A stretch of 64,000 bases of DNA from Archaeoglobus sulfaticallidus PM70-1 (GCF_000385565.1 NC_021169.1:186001-250000); one strand, 5' to 3'; positions 45,913-55,590 are shown, numbered from the stretch's first letter. Notes: a model not told the origin generated them from the letters alone. Program-made: numbers and translations.

Positions 45913-46347
45913 TTAGCCCATGTTGCTCCGTTTCATCTCCATAAAAGCCCTCAAAACATCTCCAACAGTTATAATTCCAACGAGATTCTTCTCCTTATCC
46001 ACAACCGGCAAACTCCTGATCCTGTACTCAACTATCAGATCGGCTGCGGCCTTTATCGTGTCATCAGGAGTTACTGTAACAACAGCCTTCCTCATTATGT
46101 GCTTGACCTTCTTTGAGGATGTCTTCCAGATGTCCACATACACCGGGCTCAGTCCAACGGAGAACATCTTTATCAGATCCATCCTGCTCACGATGCCTAT
46201 CAGCTTTCCGTTCTTCGTTACCGGCAGGGCATTATACTTCTTATCGATCACGAGATTCATCGCATCATCAACACTCATTTCCTCATCAATGGACAGGACA
46301 TCCTCGGTCATGAAGTCCTTTACCAGAAATTTTTCATGCTCCTCCAT
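45913..46347 (-). CDS. two-CBS-domain protein
   Basis: The 144-residue protein consists of two CBS repeats (VKDFMTEDVLSIDEEMSVDDA... and VKHIMRKAVVTVTPDDTIKA...), with NALPVTKNGKLIGIVSRMDL and RSLPVVDKEKNLVGIITVGD. CBS pairs bind adenine nucleotides and sense energy state. The start at 46347 is preferred over 46437 because a TATA-like GATATATCA lies about 26 nt upstream and the longer N-terminus has no family match. No effector domain is attached. Confidence 0.88.
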   Translation of the reverse strand: MEEHEKFLVKDFMTEDVLSIDEEMSVDDAMNLVIDKKYNALPVTKNGKLIGIVSRMDLIKMFSVGLSPVYVDIWKTSSKKVKHIMRKAVVTVTPDDTIKAAADLIVEYRIRSLPVVDKEKNLVGIITVGDVLRAFMEMKRSNMG

Positions 46348-46544
46348 GAGAATGAAAATAACAAAGGCTGATATATCACTTTCGTTTTTAGATCTGAAAA
46401 TAGTGGAGTTGACAGGAAGCTGATAAGATTTTAACAATACAATTATATTAAATAAACAAAAGGAAGTAAATGTTATCGCTGATCGAAAACCACCTTTGAT
46501 GTGAGCGATTTAGTAAAAAATAATTGACGAGATTCTTATTAATT

Positions 46545-46591
46545 CGAAAACTATATATATTCTAAATAACTCACTAAACGCTTGGAGGAGG
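46545..46591 (+). promoter_or_regulatory. histone gene promoter and ribosome binding site
   Basis: A BRE-like CGAAAA followed by CTATATATAT (46551-46560) is a strong archaeal promoter. GGAGGAGG (46584-46591) lies 9 nt before the ATG at 46601. Both are stronger than most sites in the window, consistent with high histone expression. An inverted repeat ATCGCT/AGCGAT (46474-46479 and 46503-46508) lies 40 bp upstream. Confidence 0.6.
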
Positions 46592-46600
46592 TGAAAGATT

Positions 46601-46804
46601 ATGGGTGAATTGCCAATTGCTCCAGTGGAGAGGTTGATAAGGAATGCTGGTGCGGAGAGGGTTAGTGAGGATGCCAAAGTCGTTTTGGCTGAGTATCTTG
46701 AGGAGTGGGCAACAGAAATAGCCAAAAAGGCTGTAGAAATAGCAAAACATGTAGGCAGAAAGACTGTTAAGGCAGAAGACATCAATCTTGCTCTCAGAAC
46801 TTAA
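46601..46804 (+). CDS. archaeal histone
   Basis: The 67-residue protein is a typical HMf-type histone fold: three helices with [39 protein letters not shown] and [17 protein letters not shown]. No N- or C-terminal tails are present. It wraps DNA as dimers and longer stacks. The convergent cytochrome c gene follows after a hairpin-bearing 100-bp gap. Confidence 0.97.
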   Translation: MGELPIAPVERLIRNAGAERVSEDAKVVLAEYLEEWATEIAKKAVEIAKHVGRKTVKAEDINLALRT

Positions 46805-46855
46805 AATTTATTTTCAGCTTTATTCTATTTTAAGATTCAAACTTCACTGACAATC

Positions 46856-46873
46856 TGTCCTGAAAATAGGACA
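46856..46873. repeat. short inverted repeat between histone and cytochrome c genes
   Basis: TGTCCT GAAAAT AGGACA is a perfect 6-bp inverted repeat with a 6-nt loop. It sits between two convergent genes and could act as a bidirectional terminator hairpin or protect 3' ends. Confidence 0.4.
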
Positions 46874-46903
46874 CGCCAGAGTAAAATTACTTGTGTGAAG
46901 ATC

Positions 46904-47434
46904 CTAATCAAGTTTCTTTAGATAACTGATCAGGTCATTCAAGTCTCGCTCACCCATCTGCCATCTCGGCATACAGTAGTTTAGTGTCTCATTTTCATGA
47001 ACTCCTTTTGTTATGGCAGTTTTTATCTCATCCTCGCTCATTCCTTCCTCTACCAAGGCAGAGTATCTAATGTCTGGGGATTTTTCATCGCACATCATTG
47101 GTACAAAACCGCCTGTACCGTCTCTCCCATGGCAGTTTACACAGCTACCGCCATGAACTCTTAACCAAGTTGGACCACCGGTAAATGGAATTCTCTCTCC
47201 CTCATCGTTGATGCCCGTGTAGTATATCCTCTCACCGTTTGATTCAAAACTTACTGGTCCCTGACAGCATCCTGGCGGATAGTATCTTCCATCCCCATAA
47301 CCTGAACCCATAGGACCCATTTGACTGCGTTGATCATAACCTAAATGCCCCTCAAACAACATGGAATATAGGAACAAACCCAACAAAACTCCCAACACTG
47401 AACCTACTACAATGTAAATGCCATACCGTCCCAT
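46904..47434 (-). CDS. membrane-anchored monoheme cytochrome c
   Basis: The 176-residue protein has an N-terminal membrane helix (about 4-26) and one heme site CVNCH (C98, C101, H102). A class-I cytochrome c pattern ends with YCMPRWQMGERDLNDLISYLK, offering an axial Met. The linker GPMGSGYGDGRYYPPGCCQGP is Gly-rich with two extra Cys. The start at 47434 is favoured because TATATT lies about 26 nt upstream. It likely faces outside and passes electrons, perhaps in copper or iron metabolism given the next genes. Confidence 0.85.
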   Translation of the reverse strand: MGRYGIYIVVGSVLGVLLGLFLYSMLFEGHLGYDQRSQMGPMGSGYGDGRYYPPGCCQGPVSFESNGERIYYTGINDEGERIPFTGGPTWLRVHGGSCVNCHGRDGTGGFVPMMCDEKSPDIRYSALVEEGMSEDEIKTAITKGVHENETLNYCMPRWQMGERDLNDLISYLKKLD

Positions 47435-47554
47435 ACTTTTATTAAACATTGTGTAATATAAAAAATTTACCAAAAAATTTAAATTTTTGTGAAATATCAT
47501 ATGCGAAAAAAATTGGGGGAATAATGTTAAATATTATTGAAAATAATTAGATTT

Positions 47555-47869
47555 ATGGATGGGTTTATACACTCCATGGACTGGTTCGGGTTCCCTTTTT
47601 TCGGATTTGGTATGCTATTCTGGTGGCTGTTATTCATTGTCATTGGATTTCTTGTGTACCGGGATGCAAATGAGAGAGGGATGAATGGTCCGCTGTGGTT
47701 TATACTGGTAATTCTCCCGATGATTGGCATAGTGTTTCTGTTACTGTATATTGTTATCAGGGAGTCTAAGGCTGAGAAGACACCTCTGGAGATCTTAAAA
47801 GAAAGATATGCTAAGGGAGAGATAACAAAAGAGGAATATCTGAGAATGAAGAAAGAGCTGGAGGGATAG
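47555..47869 (+). CDS. small membrane protein with C-terminal SHOCT domain
   Basis: The 104-residue protein has two hydrophobic helices (about 15-35 and 48-68) and ends with a SHOCT-type segment, LEILKERYAKGEITKEEYLRM (split across 80-100). SHOCT domains often bind nucleic acid or mediate oligomerisation but are poorly defined. The ATG at 47555 lies about 27 nt from a TATA-like TTAAATATTA; a TTG at 47537 is also in frame. It ends 1 bp before copB and is probably an accessory of that ATPase. Confidence 0.8.
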   Translation: MDGFIHSMDWFGFPFFGFGMLFWWLLFIVIGFLVYRDANERGMNGPLWFILVILPMIGIVFLLLYIVIRESKAEKTPLEILKERYAKGEITKEEYLRMKKELEG

Positions 47870-47870
47870 C

Positions 47871-49892
47871 ATGAAACATGAACACAGCATGCACGAAGAG
47901 AAGGAACATGAAATGCACGAACCGCAGCATGAAACTCATGAGCATAAAACACACGATCACCATGCACGCATGCTTCAGGATTTTAAAAAGAGATTTATTG
48001 TTTCTTCAATTCTAACGGTTCCAATCTTAGTCCTGTCTCCAGCAATTCAGAGTTTTTTTGGATTCAAGTTTGAGTTTGCAGGTTCATTATACATAACATT
48101 CTTCCTTTCATCTTTTGTTTACTTCTATGGCGGTTATCCATTCCTCAAAGGCATTGTTGATGAGCTAAAGAAGAAAAATCCGGGAATGATGACACTAATT
48201 GCCGTTGCAATAAGCGTTGCCTACTTCTACAGTTCAGCAGTTGTTTTCGGGCTCGAGGGCAAATTCTTTTTCTGGGAACTTGCAACGCTGATAGACATCA
48301 TGCTCCTTGGCCACTATATCGAGATGCGGTCTGTTTTGGGGGCTTCAAGAGCTTTGGAGGAGCTTGTCAAGATCATGCCCTCTCAGGCACACCTGATCAA
48401 AAATGGGGATGTTGTTGATGTTAGCGTAAAGATGCTCAAAGTTGGAGATAAGGTGTTAGTCAAGCCCGGAGAGAAAATACCTGTTGATGGTGTTGTGTTG
48501 GAAGGAGTCACAGCAGTAAACGAGGCAATGTTGACAGGTGAGTCAAAACCCGTTACCAAAAAAGCTGGTGATAAGGTCATCGGTGGATCAATCAACGGTG
48601 AGGGGTCAATTGTTGTTAAGGTTGAAAAGACTGGAAAGGATACATATCTCAACCAAGTAATAGAACTCGTTAGACAGGCACAGGAAACCAAATCAAGAAC
48701 GCAGGATCTGGCAAACAAGGCTGCCTTTATTTTAACAATTTTAGCCTTAACGGTTGGAACGATCACATTAATTGTTTGGCTTGCCTATGGCAAAGAATTC
48801 GTCTTTGCAATCGAAAGGGCTGTTACAGTAATGGTTATAACATGCCCTCACGCTTTGGGTTTGGCAATTCCACTGGTTGTTGCAGTATCTACATCTCTCG
48901 CTGCAAAATACGGGCTGCTGATCAGAGATAGACAGGCTTTTGAGAGAGCAAAAGACTTGCAGGCTGTTGTTTTTGATAAAACTGGTACTCTCACTAAAGG
49001 AGAATTTGGAGTTACAGACATAATACCACTTGCAGACATCGAAGAAAATAAGATTATGGAGATTGCTGCTTCATTAGAGGCTAATTCTGAACATCCGATC
49101 GCTGAAGGGATCGTAAACAGTGCTAAAAAGATGGGTGTTGAGATTACAAATGTGGAGGATTTCAGGGCAATTCCTGGCAGGGGTATTGAAGGGACCATAA
49201 ACAACGCAAAATACAAAGTTGTTAGTCCGGGTTACCTGAAAGAGTTGGGTGTTGAGGTTGACAATGAGGAAGTGGAAAAAGTAAAACAGCAGGGCAAAAC
49301 CGTGGTGTTTTTGGTTGAAGGTAGCAAACCAGTTGCAGCAATAGCTCTGGCTGATATTATAAGGGAGGAGTCCAAGGAGGCTATAAAGAAGCTTAGAGAG
49401 ATGGGTTTGAGATGCATGATGCTAACTGGAGATAACAGGTTTGTTGCGAAGTGGGTGGCGGAAGAGATCGGTTTAGATGAGTATTTTGCAGAAGTTTTGC
49501 CCCACGAGAAGGCTGATAAAATAAAGGAGGTTCAGGAGAGATATACGGTGGCGATGGTTGGGGATGGCGTGAACGATGCTCCTGCTTTAGCACAGGCGGA
49601 TGTTGGAATAGCCATTGGAGCTGGAACGGATGTTGCTGTAGAGACTGCAGACATAATCCTGGTTAAAAATGATCCGAGGGATGTTGTGGATGTGATAAAG
49701 CTTTCGAGAAAAACCTATTCAAAGATGTTTCAGAATCTGCTCTGGGCCACCGGCTACAACTTCTTTGCAATTCCGTTAGCAGCGGGTGTTTTGTATGGTT
49801 ATGGAATATTGCTCACTCCAGCAGCTGGAGCGTTGCTGATGAGCTTAAGCACGGTAATAGTTGCGATGAACGCGAGGTTGCTTAAGATGTGA
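47871..49892 (+). CDS. copB: CopB-type copper-translocating P1B-ATPase
   Basis: The 673-residue pump has an N-terminal His-rich metal-binding tail (EHKTHDHHARM and repeats over residues 1-35), six or more membrane helices, the CPH motif in TCPHALGLAIP that marks CopB, the phosphorylation site VFDKTGTLTKGE, TGES, and MVGDGVNDAPAL. CopB pumps Cu+/Cu2+ (or Ag+) out of the cell; A. fulgidus CopB is a well-known relative. It follows a SHOCT protein gene by 1 bp. The C-terminal two helices and TLLMSL-like end are intact. Confidence 0.93.
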   Translation: MKHEHSMHEEKEHEMHEPQHETHEHKTHDHHARMLQDFKKRFIVSSILTVPILVLSPAIQSFFGFKFEFAGSLYITFFLSSFVYFYGGYPFLKGIVDELKKKNPGMMTLIAVAISVAYFYSSAVVFGLEGKFFFWELATLIDIMLLGHYIEMRSVLGASRALEELVKIMPSQAHLIKNGDVVDVSVKMLKVGDKVLVKPGEKIPVDGVVLEGVTAVNEAMLTGESKPVTKKAGDKVIGGSINGEGSIVVKVEKTGKDTYLNQVIELVRQAQETKSRTQDLANKAAFILTILALTVGTITLIVWLAYGKEFVFAIERAVTVMVITCPHALGLAIPLVVAVSTSLAAKYGLLIRDRQAFERAKDLQAVVFDKTGTLTKGEFGVTDIIPLADIEENKIMEIAASLEANSEHPIAEGIVNSAKKMGVEITNVEDFRAIPGRGIEGTINNAKYKVVSPGYLKELGVEVDNEEVEKVKQQGKTVVFLVEGSKPVAAIALADIIREESKEAIKKLREMGLRCMMLTGDNRFVAKWVAEEIGLDEYFAEVLPHEKADKIKEVQERYTVAMVGDGVNDAPALAQADVGIAIGAGTDVAVETADIILVKNDPRDVVDVIKLSRKTYSKMFQNLLWATGYNFFAIPLAAGVLYGYGILLTPAAGALLMSLSTVIVAMNARLLKM

Positions 49893-50001
49893 GAGACGTA
49901 ACAGGTTCAAGCGAGAATTGTCACCGAGTAATTCAGGCATTCAACGACATCTTGATTTTCGGGATTTGATGCTGTTGTTGCCATGACAGATGAGCCAATG
50001 A

Positions 50002-50193
50002 TTTTGCAGCTACACGAAAGAAGAATACAGAAAAATTGAGGCTTTCGTAACGAGAACCATCTGCTTTGATGATGGTGAAAAAGTGATGATAAAAGCTGAC
50101 GAGGTGATTTCCAGAGATGGAACCCTGCAACAGAAATGAGCTGAAGTAAAACTCAGAAGGGCTCTTGCAAGAGTATACAAATCAAAAGGGTAA
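50002..50193 (+). pseudogene. degenerate small gene remnant
   Basis: In the 340-bp gap after copB, one frame from 50002 to 50193 reads as protein-like sequence (SYTKEEYRKIEAFVTRTI, then GEKVMIKADEVISRDGTLQQ, a TGA at 50137, then AEVKLRRALARVYKSKG) with no good start codon and one internal stop. A second frame from ATG 49983 joins its beginning, as if by a frameshift. I do not recognise the product. It could equally be chance open frame. Confidence 0.35.
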
Positions 50194-50234
50194 GAAAGTA
50201 AGAAGAATTAAAAAGATAAAAGGCTGAAAAAAGA

Positions 50235-51449
50235 TCAGTAGCTCCTTAAGAATATCTCTCTCCTGTTATCATCAAGCCTGAATTCTGCAAACTCGATTCT
50301 CGCAATCTCCCCAGATACAGAGGTCTGAATCTCTACCAGGCCCTTTTCAAAATCTATGTTCCTTATTAACCCGAATCCAAGGTATCTGCCATCCTTTGCA
50401 TAGAATCCAACAACCAGTCCATCCAAATCATCTTTGGACAGCATGAGCAGATCCTCTATTCCAAACATCTCCTTAATGGATCTTACAACCTCCCTTCCAA
50501 CTTCAACCTTACTCACAGTTACTATGCTGAGAGAGTAGCTTCCCTTTCCAGCATAAACTACCTCGGTATCAAGAATATCCTTTAAAATCTCAAGCTCATC
50601 TCTGGAAATTCTGTCCCCTATCGGATTCCATCTGGACTTTAGATTCTTCAGATTAAGCTCGATAATGGATGCTCCCTCTAAAAATTTCGAATACTTTTCC
50701 GCCCGGTAGCTGCTCCTCTGATTCTTGCTCCTCTTTCCTGCAAAGGATTCAAGCATGAACACATCGCAGTCAATAAAATCCAGAAAAGGAGGGGTCTTGA
50801 AGGCGATAATTGCTGTGGGCTCGAGTATGCTGATCTTAGCCAGCTTGTACTCATTCGCCCTCCTGCCCCTGATCCATCCAGTAGAGTCTATTATCTTCCA
50901 CCCTTCGAGCTTTCTTATCTTCTTTCTGATCTCCATGACAGCATTTATGCACCTTGTTTCCCTCCCGACAGGAGATATGCTACCAACAAAGGCACCATCC
51001 ACCACCCTTACATCAGAGATGGATGTTATTCTCCCATCCGTTATTCCGATGCCCATTGAGGCTGGGTGAGACACGCTCGCCTGCCCGATGTCGAGATCCA
51101 CTATAACCTTCTTTCCATCAAGCCTGTTGGAAAGGTATGCAGCTATGCTGCTCTTGCCGGAATCCGATTCTCCATAGATGAAAAAGGATTCGTTGCTTTT
51201 ATTTCTGAACTTTTTAACGAGCTTTTCCCATGATTCTGGAATCGTGCTTCCGTTAACTGGAATGTAAAAGGTATTATCTGGGATCTCTATGGTTGAATCC
51301 TCTTCCAGATAAACAGGAATTGTTTTTTCCTTTGCTATGCTTAGCTGATCAATCCTGCATCCGAAAACACTCACAATACCTTTTATAACCCTGATCTCAG
51401 AGGGGCCCTTGATAATTAGGGTTGTGTTCTTTTTTTCCTCCAGAATCAT
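50235..51449 (-). CDS. Clp1/Grc3-type polynucleotide 5'-hydroxyl kinase
   Basis: The 404-residue protein resembles archaeal Clp1/Grc3 kinases, which phosphorylate RNA 5'-OH ends. Walker A is GESDSGKSS (about residues 94-102), followed by VIVDLDIGQASVSHP and IIDSTGWIRGR, the Clp1 lid and Walker B. The C-terminal beta domain (about 300-404) matches the family's RNA-associated end. Substrate is uncertain: RNA processing after tRNA or rRNA cleavage is likely. It lies opposite and next to copB with a degenerate gap. Confidence 0.85.
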   Translation of the reverse strand: MILEEKKNTTLIIKGPSEIRVIKGIVSVFGCRIDQLSIAKEKTIPVYLEEDSTIEIPDNTFYIPVNGSTIPESWEKLVKKFRNKSNESFFIYGESDSGKSSIAAYLSNRLDGKKVIVDLDIGQASVSHPASMGIGITDGRITSISDVRVVDGAFVGSISPVGRETRCINAVMEIRKKIRKLEGWKIIDSTGWIRGRRANEYKLAKISILEPTAIIAFKTPPFLDFIDCDVFMLESFAGKRSKNQRSSYRAEKYSKFLEGASIIELNLKNLKSRWNPIGDRISRDELEILKDILDTEVVYAGKGSYSLSIVTVSKVEVGREVVRSIKEMFGIEDLLMLSKDDLDGLVVGFYAKDGRYLGFGLIRNIDFEKGLVEIQTSVSGEIARIEFAEFRLDDNRREIFLRSY

Positions 51450-51573
51450 GGTCTCAGGTTTTGGTCGTTTTCTATTTTAATCTATTTATGGTTAACACCA
51501 TACGGTTAATACCACAAACTGGCTGGGTGGAGTTACTTCAATTAAAATTAAAGTCAAGCACAATCTAACAAAA

Positions 51574-52521
51574 TTAAACTTTAAAGGATGGTCTGAATGG
51601 TATGAGGTCTGCCATCGTTATGAGCCCAGCTTCATGCGCCACAACTCTCTCGCTCAGGTTGACTATAACAGATGCTGTACCAAGATCCCCTTTCGTCCCC
51701 GTGCTCCTCCATCTGATTTCGTTATCTCCCTTTATTTCCACCTCTTCATACTCCTCAGCCTCAGCAACGGCATGGAACTCAATCCTGATAATCTCCTTTC
51801 CGTTAGCGAAAGCACTACCCCATCCAATCATTCCGGCAACTTTTCCTTTCTCGATCTTTCCTCCCTCTGAAAGCACTATTTTCTGCCCTTCCTCAATCTT
51901 CTCAGGCCTGACACCCATTGATGTGCAGAGCAGCATGATGGATTCTGCATAGCCAACATGGCCAGATATTCTACCGTCGCTCAACAACCTTTCAACCTCT
52001 TCCTTATCCTTCCCAATCCCAATTTTTTTCTGGAAGGGTTCCCTTCTTTTCAAGGCATCTATCTTCCTGATCGCCCTTATTTGATTGACCTCGGTGCAGG
52101 ATGCAGACAGAACCACAACCAAAGAGTCAAGCAGAAATCCAGGATTTATTCCCGATCCCAGAACTGTCACGCCATATTCCTTGGCCAGCGCATCGATCTT
52201 CTCACTAAGCTCAGGATATCTGTAGTAGGGGTAGCTGAGCGTCTCGCATGTGCTTACGATGTTGAATCCCCTTTTAATGCAATCCTCAATCTGAGGATAG
52301 ATTCCATCAACGAACGATCCGGTTGACAAAAACACAACATCTCCCTCAAAATCAAGCTTCGAGCTTATTTCAGCAGAGCTGTCGATTCCAAAATCGCTCA
52401 GCCTCTTCCCGATCAAATTTGGATTTATATCAACAGCTCCCACAACATTTATTCCTTTTTTAACACAGCATTCAGCGATTAACCTACCAATCGGTCCAAA
52501 ACCATAGATTACAGCATCCAT
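51574..52521 (-). CDS. DapB-like dehydrogenase, 2,4-diaminopentanoate dehydrogenase related
   Basis: The 315-residue NAD(P)-dependent enzyme has an N-terminal Rossmann GFGPIGRLIAECC, then VFLSTGSFVDGIYP and the DapB-like substrate region GSGINPGFLLDSLVVVL. It resembles 2,4-diaminopentanoate dehydrogenase of ornithine degradation more than DapB itself. In an archaeon the substrate may differ. It is transcribed in the same direction as, and 36 bp after, TrpB2, so the two may form an amino-acid unit. The function is a family-level guess. Confidence 0.65.
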   Translation of the reverse strand: MDAVIYGFGPIGRLIAECCVKKGINVVGAVDINPNLIGKRLSDFGIDSSAEISSKLDFEGDVVFLSTGSFVDGIYPQIEDCIKRGFNIVSTCETLSYPYYRYPELSEKIDALAKEYGVTVLGSGINPGFLLDSLVVVLSASCTEVNQIRAIRKIDALKRREPFQKKIGIGKDKEEVERLLSDGRISGHVGYAESIMLLCTSMGVRPEKIEEGQKIVLSEGGKIEKGKVAGMIGWGSAFANGKEIIRIEFHAVAEAEEYEEVEIKGDNEIRWRSTGTKGDLGTASVIVNLSERVVAHEAGLITMADLIPFRPSFKV

Positions 52522-52556
52522 ACATCAAGAAAAGAGTAAAATTTTAAAAATTTTCC

Positions 52557-53849
52557 TCAGGTTCCCTTCAGCTTTCCATTCATGAAGTCATCGTATGCCT
52601 GCAAATCGAGCAGCCCATGGCCGCTGAAGTTGAAGACTATAACTCTCTCCTCGTTTGCCTCCTTAGCTTTCAGAGCCTCATCTATCGCAACCCTGATCGC
52701 ATGAGTTGTCTCCGGAGCGGGAATTATGCCCTCAGTCTTCGCAAACAGAAGTCCAGCGTTAAATGTGGATACTTGATCAACCGCCCTGGCTTCAATAATT
52801 CCGTGCTTTACGAGCATGCAGAGTGCTGGAGCATCGCCATGGTACCTCAGCCCACCAGCATGGATTGGCGGAGGTGTGAAGTCGTGCCCGAGAGTGTACA
52901 TCTTCAACAGAGGTGTCAGTCCTGCAGTATCTCCGAAATCGTACCTGTAATCCCCCTTCGTCAGCGTTGGACATGCAGTTGGTTCCACAGCGATGATCTT
53001 TGACCCATCCTTCTCCGAATCCTTAACGAACGGGAAGCACAGCCCTGCAAAGTTGCTGCCACCACCAACGCATCCTATGAGGATGTCAGCCTTCTCATCA
53101 ACCTTCTCAAGCTGCTTTTTCGTCTCAAGCCCTATAACGGTCTGATGTAACAGAACATGATTTAGAACACTTCCGAGACTGTACTTCGTTTTATCATCGC
53201 TGGCCGCAGACTCTATTGCTTCACTTATGGCTATTCCCAAGCTACCGGGAGTGTCCGGATGCTCCTTCAGAATTTTTCTGCCGAACTCCGTCCTGTCGCT
53301 TGGAGAAGGGACCACCTCTCCTCCCCATGTCTCCATCATAACCCTTCTGTACGGTTTCTGCTCATAGCTGATCCTAACCATGAAAACCGTGCACTTCAAA
53401 TCGAAAAGCTTGGTTGCGAAGCAAAGTGCTGAACCCCACTGTCCTGCTCCTGTTTCGGTTGTGAGTCTCTCAACACCCTCTTTCATGTTGTAGTAAGCCT
53501 GAGCAACAGCGGTGTTGGGCTTGTGACTACCCGGTGGGCTAACACCTTCATACTTGAAGTATATTCTCGCAGGAGTTTTCAGTGCCTTCTCGAGCCTTTC
53601 AGCCCTTATCAGTGGAGTCGGTCTCCAGATAGCGTATATCTCCCTAACCTCATCTGGAATCCTTATAAATCTCTCATCACTCATCTCCTGCTTTATAAGC
53701 TCCTTCGGGAATATGGGTTCAAGATCTTCCGGCTTTACCGGCTCGTTTGTGGCTGGGTGCAGTGGTGGAGGGAGTGGCTCTGGCAGATCTGGCAAAATAT
53801 TGTACCATTCTTTTGGTATCTCATCATCCTCTAACAAAATCTTTTTCAT
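52557..53849 (-). CDS. trpB2: tryptophan synthase beta chain, TrpB2 type
   Basis: The 430-residue PLP enzyme has the lysine in [13 protein letters not shown] and the glycine loop [11 protein letters not shown]. Features such as the long N-terminus (residues 1-75) and [14 protein letters not shown] place it with TrpB2, the TrpA-independent paralog common in archaea. It makes tryptophan from indole and serine or recycles indole; no trpA is present nearby. The ATG is at 53847-53849. Confidence 0.92.
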   Translation of the reverse strand: MKKILLEDDEIPKEWYNILPDLPEPLPPPLHPATNEPVKPEDLEPIFPKELIKQEMSDERFIRIPDEVREIYAIWRPTPLIRAERLEKALKTPARIYFKYEGVSPPGSHKPNTAVAQAYYNMKEGVERLTTETGAGQWGSALCFATKLFDLKCTVFMVRISYEQKPYRRVMMETWGGEVVPSPSDRTEFGRKILKEHPDTPGSLGIAISEAIESAASDDKTKYSLGSVLNHVLLHQTVIGLETKKQLEKVDEKADILIGCVGGGSNFAGLCFPFVKDSEKDGSKIIAVEPTACPTLTKGDYRYDFGDTAGLTPLLKMYTLGHDFTPPPIHAGGLRYHGDAPALCMLVKHGIIEARAVDQVSTFNAGLLFAKTEGIIPAPETTHAIRVAIDEALKAKEANEERVIVFNFSGHGLLDLQAYDDFMNGKLKGT

Positions 53850-53940
53850 AGTTGATGAGCACTAGCTCAATATTTAAGCTTTTTCCCAGCAGAGAGGAAT
53901 ATCCGTTCCAAAAAAGAATAAATGGAAAGAATGTTAAACG

Positions 53941-55590
53941 CTACTCTTCCTTGAGGAACCTCCTTAGCAGCTTTCCAGTGGCTGTTCTCGGAAGTGGCTC
54001 CTCTCTGAACTCAATAATCCTCGGAAGCTTGTATTTAGCTATCTGCCCCTCAAGGTACTTCAGAATGTCCTTCTTCAGATCCTCGCTTGGCTCGTATCCC
54101 TCCTTAAGCCTTATGACTGCCTTAACCACCTGCCCTCTGACTCCCTCCGGATCTGGAACCCCTATAACCGCACATTCAAGAACTGCTGGATGCTGGCTGA
54201 GGGGCTGCTCGATCTCATCCGGGCCAATTCTGTATCCGCTCGACTTGATCAGATCATCGTCTCTCGAGACAAAATAGATGTAACCGTTCTCATCCTTTCT
54301 TACGAAGTCTCCGAGGACATTCCAGCCATCCACAACGCTCTTCTTCTGCTTCTCGTCAAGCGGTCTGGTTGGGTGGTTCCAGTACCTTATGCCGGTGGGG
54401 CCTTTTATGTAGAGGTTTCCAACCTCTCCAGCCTTGCACTCCTCCTTGGTCTCCGGATCGATTATCTTCGCTATGTACCCTGGGACAGGCCATCCAATGC
54501 TCCCGGCAACCGGCTTTGGAGCGCATGTGTTGGAAACGCATATGTGGACCATCTCTGTCGCACCAAGGGACTCGTATATATCCAAACCAAACTTCTCCTT
54601 CCACTTTATCGCGGTTTCAGCTCCGAGAGCTTCTCCACCACCGGTGCACAGTCTCAGGCTTGAAAGATCGTATTTCTTCAGATACTCATCGAGGTTCGGA
54701 TTGACTAGGATCAGCCTGTAGGCTGTTGGGAGCGAAGAGAATATCGTAATCCCATGATCTTCAACGAACTTGAAGAAGTTTTCAACGCTAAACATTGGCC
54801 ATATACTGACTCCAGCCCCGTGGAAGTACGGAATCAGGCAGCCATTTCCATAACCCATCGCAAAGCTAACCGGAGCAGGGCCTCCAACGACATCATCCTC
54901 CCTCAACTTCCAGACATACTTTCCAACCAGATAAACTGCTGAGAGAACATTCTCAACAAAGTGGGCACATCCCTTTGGCAATCCAGTTGTTCCCGAAGTG
55001 AACAGAACCACTGCCGGCTTTCCGATCTCCAGAGGCACTGGATCGAACTTGGCACTCTCGTTGTATATCTCACTGAACGAAACGAATGGATCCTCTAAAT
55101 CCTCCTGATCAGTCACAATGACCTTGCTCAGCGTCTTAATTTCCGGAACGGATTCTTTAACCGCACCGAATGTCTTTTCATCACCGCTAACGAATATTGC
55201 CTTTACCTCTGCATTATTGGAGACATGAACGATTTCTTTCTTGGCCCACATCGGGTTGAGCGGAACGGGTATGGCCCCAGCCTTCATGATTCCGAAGTTC
55301 ACCGCGATCGCTTCAGGCATGTTTCTCATCCTGAAGCCAACCCTGTCGTACTTCTCAACACCGATGCCTTTCAGGAAGTTCGCAATTCTGTTGCTAAGCC
55401 TGTAGAGGTCACGATATGTCACTCTCCTGTCCATGAAGTAAACCGCTGTCTTTCTACCCCTTCCCTCCTTGATGTTTCTGTCAAGAATCTCTTCCGCCAG
55501 ATTCAACTCCTTCCTATCGCCAATATACTCCCTTACCTCATCTGGTATTATCACTTCAGGCCAAGTGTCTTCTGGAACGAGATAACTCAT
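53941..55590 (-). CDS. AMP-forming acyl-CoA ligase, possibly aromatic or fatty acid
   Basis: The 549-residue enzyme activates a carboxylic acid to acyl-AMP and then acyl-CoA. The phosphate loop VLFTSGTTGLPKGCAHF and the A8 core LGDFVRKDENGYIYFVSR are clear, ending with TGKLLRRFLKEE, whose Lys is the adenylation lysine. Sequence style resembles benzoate- and medium-chain acyl-CoA ligases, but the substrate cannot be fixed. The ATG at 55590 is chosen because GGGAG precedes it; an ATG at 55602 is also in frame. It may serve acid or aromatic catabolism with the dehydrogenase at 60320. Confidence 0.88.
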   Translation of the reverse strand: MSYLVPEDTWPEVIIPDEVREYIGDRKELNLAEEILDRNIKEGRGRKTAVYFMDRRVTYRDLYRLSNRIANFLKGIGVEKYDRVGFRMRNMPEAIAVNFGIMKAGAIPVPLNPMWAKKEIVHVSNNAEVKAIFVSGDEKTFGAVKESVPEIKTLSKVIVTDQEDLEDPFVSFSEIYNESAKFDPVPLEIGKPAVVLFTSGTTGLPKGCAHFVENVLSAVYLVGKYVWKLREDDVVGGPAPVSFAMGYGNGCLIPYFHGAGVSIWPMFSVENFFKFVEDHGITIFSSLPTAYRLILVNPNLDEYLKKYDLSSLRLCTGGGEALGAETAIKWKEKFGLDIYESLGATEMVHICVSNTCAPKPVAGSIGWPVPGYIAKIIDPETKEECKAGEVGNLYIKGPTGIRYWNHPTRPLDEKQKKSVVDGWNVLGDFVRKDENGYIYFVSRDDDLIKSSGYRIGPDEIEQPLSQHPAVLECAVIGVPDPEGVRGQVVKAVIRLKEGYEPSEDLKKDILKYLEGQIAKYKLPRIIEFREEPLPRTATGKLLRRFLKEE

